DNA from: Pycnococcus provasolii
Lineage: Eukaryota > Chlorophyta > Pseudoscourfieldiophyceae > Pseudoscourfieldiales
Reading direction: 5' to 3'
NCBI GenBank assembly: GCA_049487715.1
Contig: CP150575.1
Span: 310,001 to 374,000 of the forward strand
DNA: 64,000 nucleotides
The notes under the pieces are model-generated. The model worked only from the letters and a program-made list of their open reading frames with translations, was not told where the DNA came from and made no database searches. Positions 8,901-18,038 of this stretch are shown piece by piece (within the stretch, counting starts at the first letter, position 1; each line of letters starts with the position of its first letter). Position numbers and translations under genes: made by a program.

Positions 8901-11588
8901 TCCCAGAAAACTGAGAATTCCAGGAGCACGATCGACAGTGCTCCGCCATGTGAACACCACCGCGCACGTAAAGAGCATGTAGACAACGCTGAGTCCCAAG
9001 CGCGAATCGTCATTGAATGACGCGGCGAGGCCAACAAGTGGTGCCCATCGCGTCAGCTGCTGGCTCCACCTGACATTCGGCTGAAAAGCTAGAGGCAGGA
9101 GCGTCATAGCCTCCGCGATCACGCCTACGAGCTGCAGCACACGCCAAACGGATGTTCCAAGTGGCATCATCCTAACTTCCGACGCCGTTGAATGTGTCTT
9201 GCGATGTGCTTCCAAGCTCGCCGTTGATTGTGCTCGCTGCTTCGCGGCAAGCTCCGCCCTTCGGCGCACACCCTCGTCGTCATCCTCTCCGTCGGCATCG
9301 AAATTTGCCAGATCTTCCTCGTTGTCTGCATCTTTCCGCCTCTTGTTCTTACCAAACCACAGCGAGCGCGATGATTGCAATCCTTCGTTGGACTTTTCGT
9401 TGTGTGTTGTCGCCGCCGCGGATACCGCCGCTTCGGCGACCTTATGCTCACCGAGTTCCCAAGCTCGCCTCATCCTCTTGTAAACCTTTCGCAGCTCAGC
9501 ATGCCTTCTCCGGTATCCTTCGTCGGTGGTAATGGCCGCGTATCTGAGCTGCTCAATGCCTTTCTCGTATCGCTGCAGCCTTACGACGTCGTCCTTGATT
9601 GTGTGCGCACCAAGCGGATGCATGGAGACGCGCCGAACCTGCACAAGCCAGTACAACGCCACGAGCAGCTGTGGAACGAGCGCGATGATCAGCACAATCA
9701 TCTCCATCTGCGATTTGAGCGAAGTACACTGCGGTGACCACTCCACCTTGATCGGGACGTCAATCGTGGGTTCCGTGCATCCATCAGTCACTTTAAGCGT
9801 GAAGTAGTAGTCTCCGCGCACATCGGGCATGAAGTACACGCTCCTCCTCGCGCTCAGCTCGCTGAGGCGCAGAGGTGTCACGTCCGCGGGGCCGATGTGC
9901 AGCGCAGTGAGTTGTACTCCATTGGATGCCAGCGGCGCGCCACCTTTCGTGCCGCCGTCTGGATTTTCGCGATACGACCATTCGACGTAGTACGGGTCAT
10001 TGTTCGGCTCCACGGTTCTCTCCTCTGCATCGATGGTGATGCCAGGCAAGCACAGATCGTTGAAGCCCTGGAACGAGTGGCTATTCGCAAGGCTTGCTCC
10101 GTACTTCGCGACGAACGCAGGTTTGGGCAACGCGTTGCACGCGAAGTTGACGAGTACTTGCTCTCTCCTCGTCATGCAGGCGTTGCTCACCTCGACCTCA
10201 AAGGTGTATCGCCCCACGACATCTCCCGTGAAGTACGCCGTGGCGCCATTCGGATTCTGGACCTGCGGAATAGGAGATCCCGGAGGCGACCAGAAGTGCA
10301 CGAACGGCAACGGCGGCTTTGGCGGGACGGCTGACGTGTTGCCCTCGTACGCCGCACTTCCGATGGGCATGTCAACGAGGCTCCATTTGTAAATCAGGCC
10401 GTTCGCTCTGTCGAACGGCTCATCCCACTTCTTTGCGGAAGCCCACGAGGGGTACTCCACCTCGTTGCCCGTTGTCGGGTCGATGTATGTCAGGTTTGCC
10501 TTTTCCTGGTAGCTTGCACTCGCGTCCATGGCATACGGCGGGAACCAACCAAGGCGGTGCACGTCGTCTGCGTAGTCCAGCGCGATGCTGCCTTTGAATG
10601 CGTGGATGTGCGGTCCCGCGCCTCTCGCTGTCGGATACTGCATGGCACCGGCGACAAATGGCGCCACCTGCGTGACGGGCACTGGAACCGACTCGCACCC
10701 TATGGTGATGTTGGAAGTTGCTGTGACGTTCGCCAGGCACGCGTCGCGAAATTCCACCTCCACGCTGTAGAACCCCGCGGCGTCTGCGTCGAACGAAAGG
10801 GCGATCGAGCTGAGCTCATTGCGCGTGATGAATATGGTTGTGTTGGAACGCTCTTCGACGTCCTCGCGCGCGGGTGAGAGCGCGTTGGGGTTGGCGTCTC
10901 TGCCAGCAGCGTCTGACGCTATGATGGAAAGTGTGTAGTTCGAGAGGCTGTATGTCTCTCCGCGTACGAGTGCCTTGAACTTGCTGTCATCCACCTCGCT
11001 GCCTGGTGGCTTATCGACGATGCGGAGGAAGACCTGCACTTCCTCTTCTATTATTCTCAGTCTGAGTGGCGTCGTGATGTCGATGTCCAGGTCCGTGCTA
11101 TTCGAAATGTCCAAGGTGATGGTACCGAACGCGCGTCCGCTGGGACTTGCGAGGTACTGGTTTTCTCCGGTGTTGAGTCGCGGCACGTTGTTGGTTACGC
11201 AGTCCTCCGGCGTGCGGTACTTGCCGGTGTACCGCAGCACGTTTTCTTCCACATTAGTATTGTCAGCGTCAGCGGCAGGTGGTGGTGCAATCGTGTCATC
11301 ATCCGCAGGAGCAGGAGGGACGCCGACGTTGTTGTTATCGTCATCCACAGGCTGTTGTTGTGCTTCTTCTGGTGTTGTTGTTGTTGCCGCGTCTTCGGAA
11401 GCGGAAGGCCCCTGTGCTTTTGCGAAGATTAAGACAGTGCTTCCTCCTCCTCTTCTTCGAGTGTATGACGACGACGACGACGACGATGATCCTCCTCCTC
11501 CATAAAGTAAAACCAACACCACCACTACCATTACCGCCTGGAACGAACGAGAAGGACCGTTGAGCCGCCTCCTCCTCCTCATCATCAT
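5952..11588 (-). CDS. Giant receptor-like membrane protein: PKD-like ectodomain, multiple TM segments, HEAT repeats
   Basis: This is an intronless 1,878-residue protein starting at an ATG followed by two more Met codons. A basic start plus hydrophobic helix (about 14-32) acts as signal peptide or anchor. A Ser/acidic linker leads to an ectodomain (about 130-630) with at least three Ig/PKD-like repeats, each ending in G-x-Y-x-F/V-x-V-x-V and a Cys (near 270-290, 460-477 and 590-605). A TM helix follows (about 633-656), then a charged cytosolic loop. Several more hydrophobic helices lie near 816-836, 866-881, 1010-1023, 1061-1084, 1166-1181, 1194-1211 and 1228-1246. The C-terminal third (about 1310-1730) is HEAT/ARM-like, with units such as SSVRVAACFAIMEIA and PIVRRRALEAVCGIL, and an acidic insertion. 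The ending is basic. Function is unknown; the layout suggests a surface sensor with an intracellular scaffold. Confidence 0.8.
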   Translation of the reverse strand: MMMRRRRRLNGPSRSFQAVMVVVVLVLLYGGGGSSSSSSSSYTRRRGGGSTVLIFAKAQGPSASEDAATTTTPEEAQQQPVDDDNNNVGVPPAPADDDTIAPPPAADADNTNVEENVLRYTGKYRTPEDCVTNNVPRLNTGENQYLASPSGRAFGTITLDISNSTDLDIDITTPLRLRIIEEEVQVFLRIVDKPPGSEVDDSKFKALVRGETYSLSNYTLSIIASDAAGRDANPNALSPAREDVEERSNTTIFITRNELSSIALSFDADAAGFYSVEVEFRDACLANVTATSNITIGCESVPVPVTQVAPFVAGAMQYPTARGAGPHIHAFKGSIALDYADDVHRLGWFPPYAMDASASYQEKANLTYIDPTTGNEVEYPSWASAKKWDEPFDRANGLIYKWSLVDMPIGSAAYEGNTSAVPPKPPLPFVHFWSPPGSPIPQVQNPNGATAYFTGDVVGRYTFEVEVSNACMTRREQVLVNFACNALPKPAFVAKYGASLANSHSFQGFNDLCLPGITIDAEERTVEPNNDPYYVEWSYRENPDGGTKGGAPLASNGVQLTALHIGPADVTPLRLSELSARRSVYFMPDVRGDYYFTLKVTDGCTEPTIDVPIKVEWSPQCTSLKSQMEMIVLIIALVPQLLVALYWLVQVRRVSMHPLGAHTIKDDVVRLQRYEKGIEQLRYAAITTDEGYRRRHAELRKVYKRMRRAWELGEHKVAEAAVSAAATTHNEKSNEGLQSSRSLWFGKNKRRKDADNEEDLANFDADGEDDDEGVRRRAELAAKQRAQSTASLEAHRKTHSTASEVRMMPLGTSVWRVLQLVGVIAEAMTLLPLAFQPNVRWSQQLTRWAPLVGLAASFNDDSRLGLSVVYMLFTCAVVFTWRSTVDRAPGILSFLGIAHVPSMLYRVAHSGDDESPSPAPSRAPSAKAGPVTEAYDGAYRIGAPPRKVVTKADPLARTGPSRGRRGSGVHSREMVQAARRARRAAAVREFVANIGAMRARAIQSSKDAIKFVLFVCAELLYIPFVQNALEILTCSYLDERIPYPHMVMSEHTRCWHGVHNLYALCAFVTLVLLFPASLGLLLSGSASRINLTMREIPQFTVMRFVVKHTITVVTIVIGSSERSRVMPLGEYGVPKSFALDAATAATARYDTPPTVHSQQDLTHLGYLFSCALALFVVNHLVQPMRLRGAYCNNARAATYSALAVSSLLGAYGTYGSGAAATVDVPVDGNGFLMCAAACVFCAVLAWNINALRAPMFTIPQDDTISLCRNSNGRVRATAILAVGADMYTWTPHDEKRHARGVSMARDVDGAELDITTWVTIMRTCLAGWRTSASLRARALAVVSSCASKHSGRLLIRLSEAIPCVKRMVKDDESMVRVKACEAIRALAKTAKGMKMLIAPDKLNYRQIAVRVTNEIAKRLIEMPRRKRVVASVGRALGLGEMLLEPRTFFDNVSTLQVLSECIYSDRDSSVRVAACFAIMEIAQSVIKYPINMNVIVQDDDEDLDSSDDDEGLEDDEGDVRMKVSKRYANTLESILGPPIGYPLIMGIVIAMGDDNNYLRTISTETMTLLMRLDSAGSAADLFQRLVFDPSPIVRRRALEAVCGILTNQVKKLEEKGMGTNEDDNKKNALRKKQEDDDEEEEHVSAALVSAVTDPDFIELCVNCLKDRDIGVRLLALEMARKVLDLAQLQIKAERNKVRELGEELMDVLLETDCVQLARNLSVSEGGGPEEENVRLAAMSLLGVLMEKYPERMIEIYDRDKRKIAERRRKLHSRMGRRRADAEQNLSPSKLRKAPLVRIKKIKDGYYSALSPRVTTMLTKSVAPVEMFEKNRDYFVPPERAVERQEVVGWLLSDVGDKELRNFPGGEMAKPGYLAEKEM

Positions 11589-12420
11589 GCCGCAAGTGCA
11601 AGGTCCAAAGTCTTACCCCCCAAGTTCCATCTCATATGATGTTTCCCAAAGAAACATCGACTGGAATAGGCAAGACAATGGATGGACAACTTAAGCGTGA
11701 TTTCAAATATTATTTAAAAAAGGTGCTCCTCGTATCGTATCTAGTTAGGTATGGCCGCTTCTTGGAGTTTCGTTTAGGGAATGGCCGCGCTTCATTTCAC
11801 TCATTTCAACTTCCCCCTCCGAGGCCTCCGAGGTGGTGGTTGATTGAGAGGTGGAGGACTGGGTCAAACTTCAGTTTTGCTTCGCATCGGTTTGGAAGAC
11901 ATCTTGAAAGGCCTTGAGCATGGAACTCATGCATGGCGAGGGAGGGATCTCGTAATGGTATGGTGGTATTCGTGTTGACCACCTTAGTGATGCAGAATGT
12001 TGGTCCAGAAACAGGCGAATTAAGTTTCTAGGGGCATATTGGCCTTGCACCGGGATCCAATGTAGAACGTAGTTTGGTAATGGGCCCGGAAAATTCCGGG
12101 CCCACCGGGCCCACCGGGCCCACCGATACAGCAATAAGCATAGTACAAGTTATTGCCACGAAGCGGGAGGCGAGAAAGAATTGGGCTGAGGACCATTTGG
12201 ACGGCGCCTAATAATTATACGTGAACTGAACAAATGGCTCAACAGTTGGAGGATGGGAGAAGTTTCCATCCTCCCACATATATCCGCCGCATGGGTTCGA
12301 AATTGGAAAATAATTGTACCGGACGGACTAGGAGTCACACCGCATTCGCTTCGGGTTACCATGGGTTCGATCTTGGACAACCGCGACGATCTTCTACGGG
12401 GAAGCTTTTGAAGAGGACGA
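11589..12420. other. Intergenic region upstream of the PKD/HEAT gene
   Basis: No convincing coding frame. It holds a 9-base unit repeated three times (GGGCCCACC, about 12098-12124) and a 9-base perfect inverted repeat with a short loop (12248-12256 against 12266-12274). Confidence 0.6.
12098..12124. repeat. Nonamer minisatellite (GGGCCCACC)x3
   Basis: Three head-to-tail copies of a 9-base unit, directly visible. Confidence 0.9.
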
Positions 12421-12427
12421 GGCTCTC

Positions 12428-13007
12428 TTGCACGGAGCTCCAACACTGCCGAACACAATACAAGCTTTCTCCGAACTTATGTCGCTCAAAGTCAGACGAC
12501 ACGAAAACCCAGCAGCAGCTTCTCTGATAGCAGAAAAAGAGACGGTTATCGAGAAGCACGAGCGAGCCGGGTTGATGATGGAAGCACTATACCAGCCAAG
12601 AAGCCGAAGTGTGAGGCGCTGAGAGCGTACCGCCGGAGGACTTCCCGGAGTACTTCGACATGATGGACCAGGCGTTCAATTACAACAAGAAAGTTGTGAT
12701 TGACGGTGTGGTGGACACCGCTGCCGGAGCTGGGGCTTCATGTGGTGTCACGGACGCGGCTCGTGCTACAGCTGCAGCCACTGAGCGCAAGGAGAAGAGG
12801 AGGAAGAGCGTGGCGGAACGCCAGCAAGCGATGGAGGAGGCGAGGACGGCGGCCCTCCAGTCCATGGTGAAGCAGCTGCAGAGCAATATGGAAGAGCGCG
12901 AGGCCAACCACCGCTGGATGCAGGGCGTGGCCACGTCCCTGGGCTTTAACACCTTCGTCAACGATTCTCTGGAGGAAGCGCGTGCTCGGGCGAGGCAGGC
13001 GGAGTAG
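12428..13007 (+). pseudogene. Fragmented coiled-coil protein gene
   Basis: Two consecutive open stretches appear to belong to one protein. The first (12428-12622) ends at a TGA. The second is open from just before 12640 (PPEDFPEYFDMMDQAFNY) to the stop at 13005, in another frame. The second part has a Lys/Arg/Glu/Ala-rich coiled coil (KRRKSVAERQQAMEEAR) and a conserved-looking end (HRWMQGVATSLGFNTF). The frame change near 12600-12630 could be an indel or a small intron, so this is either a pseudogene or a poorly resolved spliced gene. I do not recognise the family. If only the 3' part is real, it begins at the ATG at 12660 (115 residues). Confidence 0.4.
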
Positions 13008-13020
13008 TTGTTTTGATTTT

Positions 13021-13032
13021 TGAAACCCTAAC
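13021..13032 (+). promoter_or_regulatory. Telobox-like AAACCCTAA upstream of GAR transformylase
   Basis: A single AAACCCTAAC motif lies about 150 bases before the ATG. Plant teloboxes of this sequence occur in promoters of housekeeping genes. A role here is inference. Confidence 0.35.
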
Positions 13033-13170
13033 ACAGACCGTCCGTCCGTCCTTTTTTTCCCACAAGGCCGCCGCGAAGAAGAAAAAAGGTCACAATAATT
13101 CCCTCCCCCCGTGAGTCACAAACGCGGTAACGCCATTTATTTCCGCCTTTTTTTTTTTGTTGGAAGAAGA

Positions 13171-14055
13171 ATGCTCGCGCCGCCGACGCAACGAATAGCA
13201 GCACACGCTCAGCAGTCCCTCTCACGAGCTTGCTCACGAGCTCACTCGTGCTCGCCCACTTCACAACGTGCTCGTGCTCGTATTCATAGTCATGGCCAGC
13301 ACATAACTTGCCTTCGTGCGCGACACGTTCGCGCACGCACACGAAGTGCCGCCGCCGCCGCCGCCGCGGATCATAACCCAGATGTTGTTGCACAAACAAA
13401 CGCACGTGGAGAGGCACGTGTCGCGGTGTTCGTCTCGGGGGGAGGATCCAACCTGCGCGCGCTCGAGGAAGCCATGCAAGCGAAAAAGTTTGCGAAACTT
13501 GGTGTCGTCGTCACCAACAAGGCGACGTGTGGAGGCGCGCAGTTTGCAAGAGACGCGGGTGTGCCCGTTGTCGTGTATCCTCCGCCAAAGACTGCTGTGG
13601 AAACTGACGACGAAGTTGCAGAGGATGGTGTGCAGCTCGTGGAAGCACTGCAAAGCCACGGCGTTAACTATGTTCTGCTCGCGGGATATCTCAAGCTCAT
13701 ACCCGAGCAGCTTGTTGCCGCCTACACGCGACGAATCCTTAATATACACCCCGCTCTCCTCCCCTCGCCATTTGGGGGCAAGGGAATGTACGGACAGCGA
13801 GTGCACGCCGCCGTCCTGGAAAGCGGCGCGAAGGTGTGCGGGTGCACCGTGCACTTTGTTGACGAAGAGTACGACCGTGGCGCGATCCTTGGACAGAGAA
13901 CCGTGGATGTGCTACAGGGGGATACTGCCGAAGACCTCGCGAAGCGCGTGCTAGCATACGAGCACAAGCTTTTCCCATGGTGTGCGCAGGCTCTTTGCGA
14001 AGATCGCGTGCAGTGGGATGATCAAGGTGTACCATGGATCGTTGACGACAAGTAA
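13171..14055 (+). CDS. purN: Phosphoribosylglycinamide formyltransferase (GAR transformylase), plastid-type
   Basis: It transfers a formyl group from 10-formyl-tetrahydrofolate to GAR in the third step of de novo purine synthesis. The frame is open upstream, but the first ATG is at 13171 and gives 294 residues. The first 65 or so are rich in Arg, Ser, His and Ala without acidic residues, as in a chloroplast transit peptide. The PurN fold follows with VAVFVSGGGSNLRAL (phosphate-binding), the formyl-transfer Asn and His in LNIHPALLPSPFGG, and the catalytic Asp in HFVDEEYDRGAI. It is a stand-alone enzyme, as in plants and bacteria, not the animal trifunctional GART fusion. A telobox-like AAACCCTAA lies about 150 bases upstream. 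Confidence 0.93.
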   Translation: MLAPPTQRIAAHAQQSLSRACSRAHSCSPTSQRARARIHSHGQHITCLRARHVRARTRSAAAAAAADHNPDVVAQTNARGEARVAVFVSGGGSNLRALEEAMQAKKFAKLGVVVTNKATCGGAQFARDAGVPVVVYPPPKTAVETDDEVAEDGVQLVEALQSHGVNYVLLAGYLKLIPEQLVAAYTRRILNIHPALLPSPFGGKGMYGQRVHAAVLESGAKVCGCTVHFVDEEYDRGAILGQRTVDVLQGDTAEDLAKRVLAYEHKLFPWCAQALCEDRVQWDDQGVPWIVDDK

Positions 14056-14106
14056 TTATTTTTAATATAAAAGCTTTCTGTTCACACTCCTCAAGCGGGG
14101 TCGTAT

Positions 14107-15873
14107 TCAGCTGCGGCGCTGACGCACGCGTCGATCTGTCTGCGCATAATTCGAACGATCGTCCTCACGCCTTGTCGTTGTCGCCGCCGCCGCCGCCGCC
14201 GCCGCCGGAGCAGCAGTGTCCTCCTCCTCCTCAGCCTCTGCTTGCTTCGCGTTGTTCTTGAGATCCGCCACGGCACGCAGCACCTCCGCCTGCAGATGCG
14301 GGCACGAGTGCGACATGTGCGTGAATCCATCCGTCGCCATCACTTCGCTCAGGTTGTTCGCGACAAAGTCGAGGCAGACGCGCTTGAGGTCAAGCGCGCG
14401 GTTCTGCTCCGCGAGTGCCAGCGTCGTCGCCGCTGTCTCCACCTCCATGGACTCGCATAGCTTGCGCTCGCAGATTGTTCGCAGTCGCGCGAGATTGAAG
14501 CGATCGGCCGCGGCGAGCAGGTGCTGCGTCATCGGAACCTCGAGGCGATCGCCGGAGTGCTCTTCAGGCAGATTGGCCGTGTACACGAAGTGCAGCATAG
14601 CGCGGAACACCTCAGCCTTGATGTCCTGCAGGCGTACAACGCCCTCGTTTCCTTCGCGCATCGGCGCGGACAGCAGCGCATGGAATACCGGGCTACGGCA
14701 CGTCAGTATGAGCTTGTGTGCGCGCATCATCTCACCATCCACCTCGAATGTGACATCGGCATCGCGGCCAGTTTCCAGCAGCTCTCCGAGGTGCGCACCC
14801 AGCTGCGGCGGCGGCAGCTCGGGTAGAGGAAGCCGTGGGCTCGGAGGAATCGAGGCGGCGTTGCGGTCGAGAGCTCCACCAGACGCGACGACGAGCTCGA
14901 TGTGGTAGCGAATCAGCAGGCAGTCATTCTTCAGAAATCCAAGTGTGGGATTTTCGAGGTGGGTGCGTCGCACAAACTTGCGATACCCGTGGCAATTTCT
15001 CGCGTTGGGATCCGAGCGTGCACACGAAATCTTCACCGCGCCTTGGTCCCTTCTCCGTCCCTTGCTGACGTCGTTCCCAGTCCCATTCTGATCCACGAGT
15101 GTGAATCTGTGGAAGGCGCGCACGACGCGACCTTCGGAGGAGTTCACGACACCCTGAGGATTGCTTCCCTCGGCGATGAGTGCGACGAACAGCGCGACAT
15201 ATTCGGATCCTCCACTGGCATTGTCGCGCGTCGCAAAGTCTCGCGTCGCGTGCCGTCTCCCATCGATGAGAGCCTGCTGCACTTGATGCATTCCTGCGGG
15301 ACGTGCCGCGTTGTCGCCAGGCCGCCCTGCGCCTGCGGCGGCATCAGCGTTGCCAGGATTTCCTCCTACGCGTCCTCTCTCTTGTCTGTCGGCGGTGGCC
15401 AGTCCTGCTCCGGCAGGTCCAGCCGCTGCCGCGAACGCCTGTTCGTTCGCAAACGCTTCGTTTGCATCCACTCCACCTGGTATTCCGTGCACTTGCATGG
15501 CACTGCCACTCGTCTGGCTTCGTTTGCCGTCTGGGTAGAAGAGCAGAACCCATTCGTGCCCACCTACGCTAAATCGTTCGCTTGCAATCGGCTCGCCGTC
15601 GCCGATGCCCTTAATCAGCGAGTATCCGGAGATTGTGTGCTCGTGTTCGCCAGTGATGGTCCCAATCGTTGTTCGCGACGTGGTCATGGGCGTTCGCGTG
15701 TTGATGTCTTGTTGTTGTTGTTGTTGTTGTTCTTGCTGCTGCTGCTGCTGTACCGGCGTGATTGCTCCTCCGGTGGCAGCAGTATGCATTGGCGGCGGAG
15801 TGGTGATTCCGTATGCATCCGGATTCATTTCAAGACCTGCACGTGGGTAAGGATATGGTGGTGGTGCCACCAT
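14107..15873 (-). CDS. MATH-BTB/POZ protein (predicted CUL3 substrate adaptor)
   Basis: The protein is 588 residues. A Pro/Gln-rich start (about 1-70) precedes a MATH/TRAF-like domain (about 78-320, beginning HTISGYSLIKGIG and containing GGHEWVLLFYPDG). That domain is interrupted by a long Ala/Gly/Arg-rich insertion. A clear BTB domain follows (about 355-465: GRDADVTFEVDGEMMRAHK, LTCRSPVFHALL, FRAMLHFVYT), then a BACK-like helical region ending in a basic tail. Known BPM/SPOP-type proteins use MATH to bind substrates and BTB to bind cullin-3, acting in ubiquitination. The stop is about 50 bases from the GAR transformylase stop (convergent). The ATG at 15873 lies inside the 3' end of the acidic ORF upstream, so the true 5' end may be spliced. 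Confidence 0.88.
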   Translation of the reverse strand: MVAPPPYPYPRAGLEMNPDAYGITTPPPMHTAATGGAITPVQQQQQQEQQQQQQQDINTRTPMTTSRTTIGTITGEHEHTISGYSLIKGIGDGEPIASERFSVGGHEWVLLFYPDGKRSQTSGSAMQVHGIPGGVDANEAFANEQAFAAAAGPAGAGLATADRQERGRVGGNPGNADAAAGAGRPGDNAARPAGMHQVQQALIDGRRHATRDFATRDNASGGSEYVALFVALIAEGSNPQGVVNSSEGRVVRAFHRFTLVDQNGTGNDVSKGRRRDQGAVKISCARSDPNARNCHGYRKFVRRTHLENPTLGFLKNDCLLIRYHIELVVASGGALDRNAASIPPSPRLPLPELPPPQLGAHLGELLETGRDADVTFEVDGEMMRAHKLILTCRSPVFHALLSAPMREGNEGVVRLQDIKAEVFRAMLHFVYTANLPEEHSGDRLEVPMTQHLLAAADRFNLARLRTICERKLCESMEVETAATTLALAEQNRALDLKRVCLDFVANNLSEVMATDGFTHMSHSCPHLQAEVLRAVADLKNNAKQAEAEEEEDTAAPAAAAAAAATTTRREDDRSNYAQTDRRVRQRRS

Positions 15874-17123
15874 ATGTACAAGCGCTCCTGCTGCTGGTGG
15901 AGTTGTTGTCGGTGTTGTTGTTGGTGGTGGTGATGCTGCTGCTGCTGTGGTCGGTGGTTATGAAAATGGCTGTGTCGTTGTTGTTGGTGGCGTGTCGCTG
16001 TTGTCGTCGCAGGCGCGCTTGCTTCACGCAGCTCAGCAGCGGGTGCATGCACTGCTCCGCGCATCGGTGGCACGTGTAGCATCGTCCTCGCCGGGGTGAG
16101 AAAGTCTCCGGTTGCCACCATATCGAATAAAGGAGTTTGCCTTTCGTGGTGCGTATGGTGCGCAGCACCTTGTCGTGAAGTGAGTTGAGGTCGCATGAGG
16201 CTGCCAAAAGCCGCATTGCGTGTGTTATTGTTGTCAGGGAGGCGCACGCCGATTCCTTGTTCCGAGAGTACGAGCGAAGGCTCGTCCGTTCCCTGAGGAG
16301 GTTCGTCGACATCCTGCTCGAGCTCCTGCCCCTGCGAGCCTGTGTCGTCGTCGTTGTTATGGGGAGCATCGTCGTCGTCGTCGTCGTCGTCGTCGACATC
16401 GACATCGGCATCGTCGACATCATCGTCAGGATGTGCCCGTGGCGCCGCACGATTGCGAGCAGGATGTGAGATATGAACGAGCAAGCGTCGTCTCTGCTGT
16501 TCCGGAGGACTTCTAGTGGTAGGAGGAGGAGCACCACCACGAGCATCAGGTTGGTTTCCCCCTCTTCGGGAACCTGGAGAAGCCGTCACCACACGCAGGG
16601 GTGGTTGTGCGATATCATCCGATGCATTGTTGTTGTTGTTGTTGTTGTCACCCGACGCAACATGATCATTGCCATGCTCCTCCTCCTCCTCCTCGTCGTC
16701 GTCGTCGTCACCATCATCGTCAGAGACTTCCTCCTCCTCCTCCTCCTCCTCCTCTTCATCATCATCTTGTGATTCCAGCATAGAGGTGGATTGATGATGG
16801 TTCTCCGAGGCATCGTGCATTTCCATGGACGGCATAGACTCAGTAGGAGGCTCAGCAGGAGCAGGCTCTGTAGCAAGCAAGACTCCCTGCAAGGAAGGCG
16901 AAGGCGAACCTGCTAAGGTTAACCCGCTCGAGATAACTCCTGCTGCTGGAGAATTACGACGACGGCCGGCGATACTGCGACCGGCGAGAAAGCGACGACG
17001 ACCACCGTCACCGGCAGCCATACAGATATGTGAAAATTCAGCCAGGGGAGCGAGAATGCGAAAAATAAGGGGGGTCGGGAGAAAACGACGAGAAAATGCA
17101 TGCGACGAGAAGAGGAAAAACAT
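15825..17123 (-). CDS. Acidic low-complexity ORF overlapping the MATH-BTB start
   Basis: The first ATG is at 17123; a second in-frame ATG at 17021 (MAAGDGGRRRFLAG) is an alternative. The product has long Asp/Glu runs, Asn and Gln/His runs, and Arg/Pro-rich linkers, with no recognisable domain except a conserved-looking stretch around TPLFDMVATGDFLTPARTML. Its stop lies 49 bases inside the MATH-BTB ORF, in a different frame. It may be a separate disordered protein, or the 5' exon of the MATH-BTB gene joined by an intron I cannot place; no strong donor/acceptor pair is visible. Simple-sequence expansion alone could also keep this frame open. Confidence 0.4.
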   Translation of the reverse strand: MFFLFSSHAFSRRFLPTPLIFRILAPLAEFSHICMAAGDGGRRRFLAGRSIAGRRRNSPAAGVISSGLTLAGSPSPSLQGVLLATEPAPAEPPTESMPSMEMHDASENHHQSTSMLESQDDDEEEEEEEEEEVSDDDGDDDDDEEEEEEHGNDHVASGDNNNNNNNASDDIAQPPLRVVTASPGSRRGGNQPDARGGAPPPTTRSPPEQQRRRLLVHISHPARNRAAPRAHPDDDVDDADVDVDDDDDDDDDAPHNNDDDTGSQGQELEQDVDEPPQGTDEPSLVLSEQGIGVRLPDNNNTRNAAFGSLMRPQLTSRQGAAHHTHHERQTPLFDMVATGDFLTPARTMLHVPPMRGAVHAPAAELREASAPATTTATRHQQQRHSHFHNHRPQQQQHHHHQQQHRQQLHQQQERLYIWWHHHHILTHVQVLK

Positions 17124-17679
17124 TCGACGAAGCAGGCCCCCCAATGAGCCAAAAAGCCTCCCTCCTCCCCTTAATTAGAAATGGAATTTCCCACGCATTT
17201 CTCGGGATACATTCTAGCACCAGGAGCAGTGCAGTTCTAGCTAGGGACCTCCCCCCTGGGGGTGGTCGGGGCAGGTACTTATCATAGACTACTTTTTAGG
17301 TGGTCGGGGCTTGAAAGTCGGGGCTACTACGGTTAAGACTTACCAACCTAAGATTCCACCATCGGCCTCCTGTCATCGGCCTCCTGTCATCGGCCATGGA
17401 TTGTCGGATGCATGCCACACACTCGATTGCTCTCGATCTTCGAAGAAACGGAAAAAAGACGCTCGAGTGAGGCGTATCAGAGTCGACCGATCCCTTACAG
17501 GTACCCTTAAGGTAAGGCCTCATCAAAACAGGTGACATAAACTTTACTTTAAGGCTTAAGCTTACGGGTAGGAGAGGTTGTGCAAACTGCAAATATATAT
17601 CCCGCCGTGATTGATACAGTATCAGCCACCCTCCTCACGGCTCACGGTATTCATAAAATCACTTCGAACTCCTTCGAAG

Positions 17680-17708
17680 GAAGGCGAAGGCGAAGGCGAA
17701 GGCGAAGT
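17680..17708. repeat. GAAGGC hexamer repeat
   Basis: Four to five head-to-tail GAAGGC units. A related unit occurs in the acidic ORF near 16898. Confidence 0.85.
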
Positions 17709-17987
17709 CGCGGAGAAGGGAAGAATGTGCACAATAATGTTCTTTTGAGTTTTTGATGGGAATGTGGATGTAATTTGATCATCCGTTGATGGGACTAATA
17801 ACGTGGTAAAGTTTATTAGCGATGGAACCACCTTCGTCAAGGGTGAAACATACGGATCTTTATTAGGTTGCACTACCAAACAGGTCTACCAAACGGTTAG
17901 ATGTTGTAACACTTATGTACCTTAGGAAGTACCACGGTAGACTACTGACCAGTGGATCCGTTGATCAACCGGTTATCTGTCCCTCAT

Positions 17988-17990
<3 letters not shown>

Positions 17991-18019
<29 letters not shown>

Positions 18020-18038
18020 CACACACGCACACACACAA
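17991..18038. repeat. (CA)n microsatellite
   Basis: About 24 CA dinucleotides, broken by a few CG steps. Confidence 0.95.

Noticed and set aside
17991-18038. CRISPR-like or array structure at the CA repeat
   Set aside because: It is a simple dinucleotide microsatellite without spacers, in a eukaryotic context.
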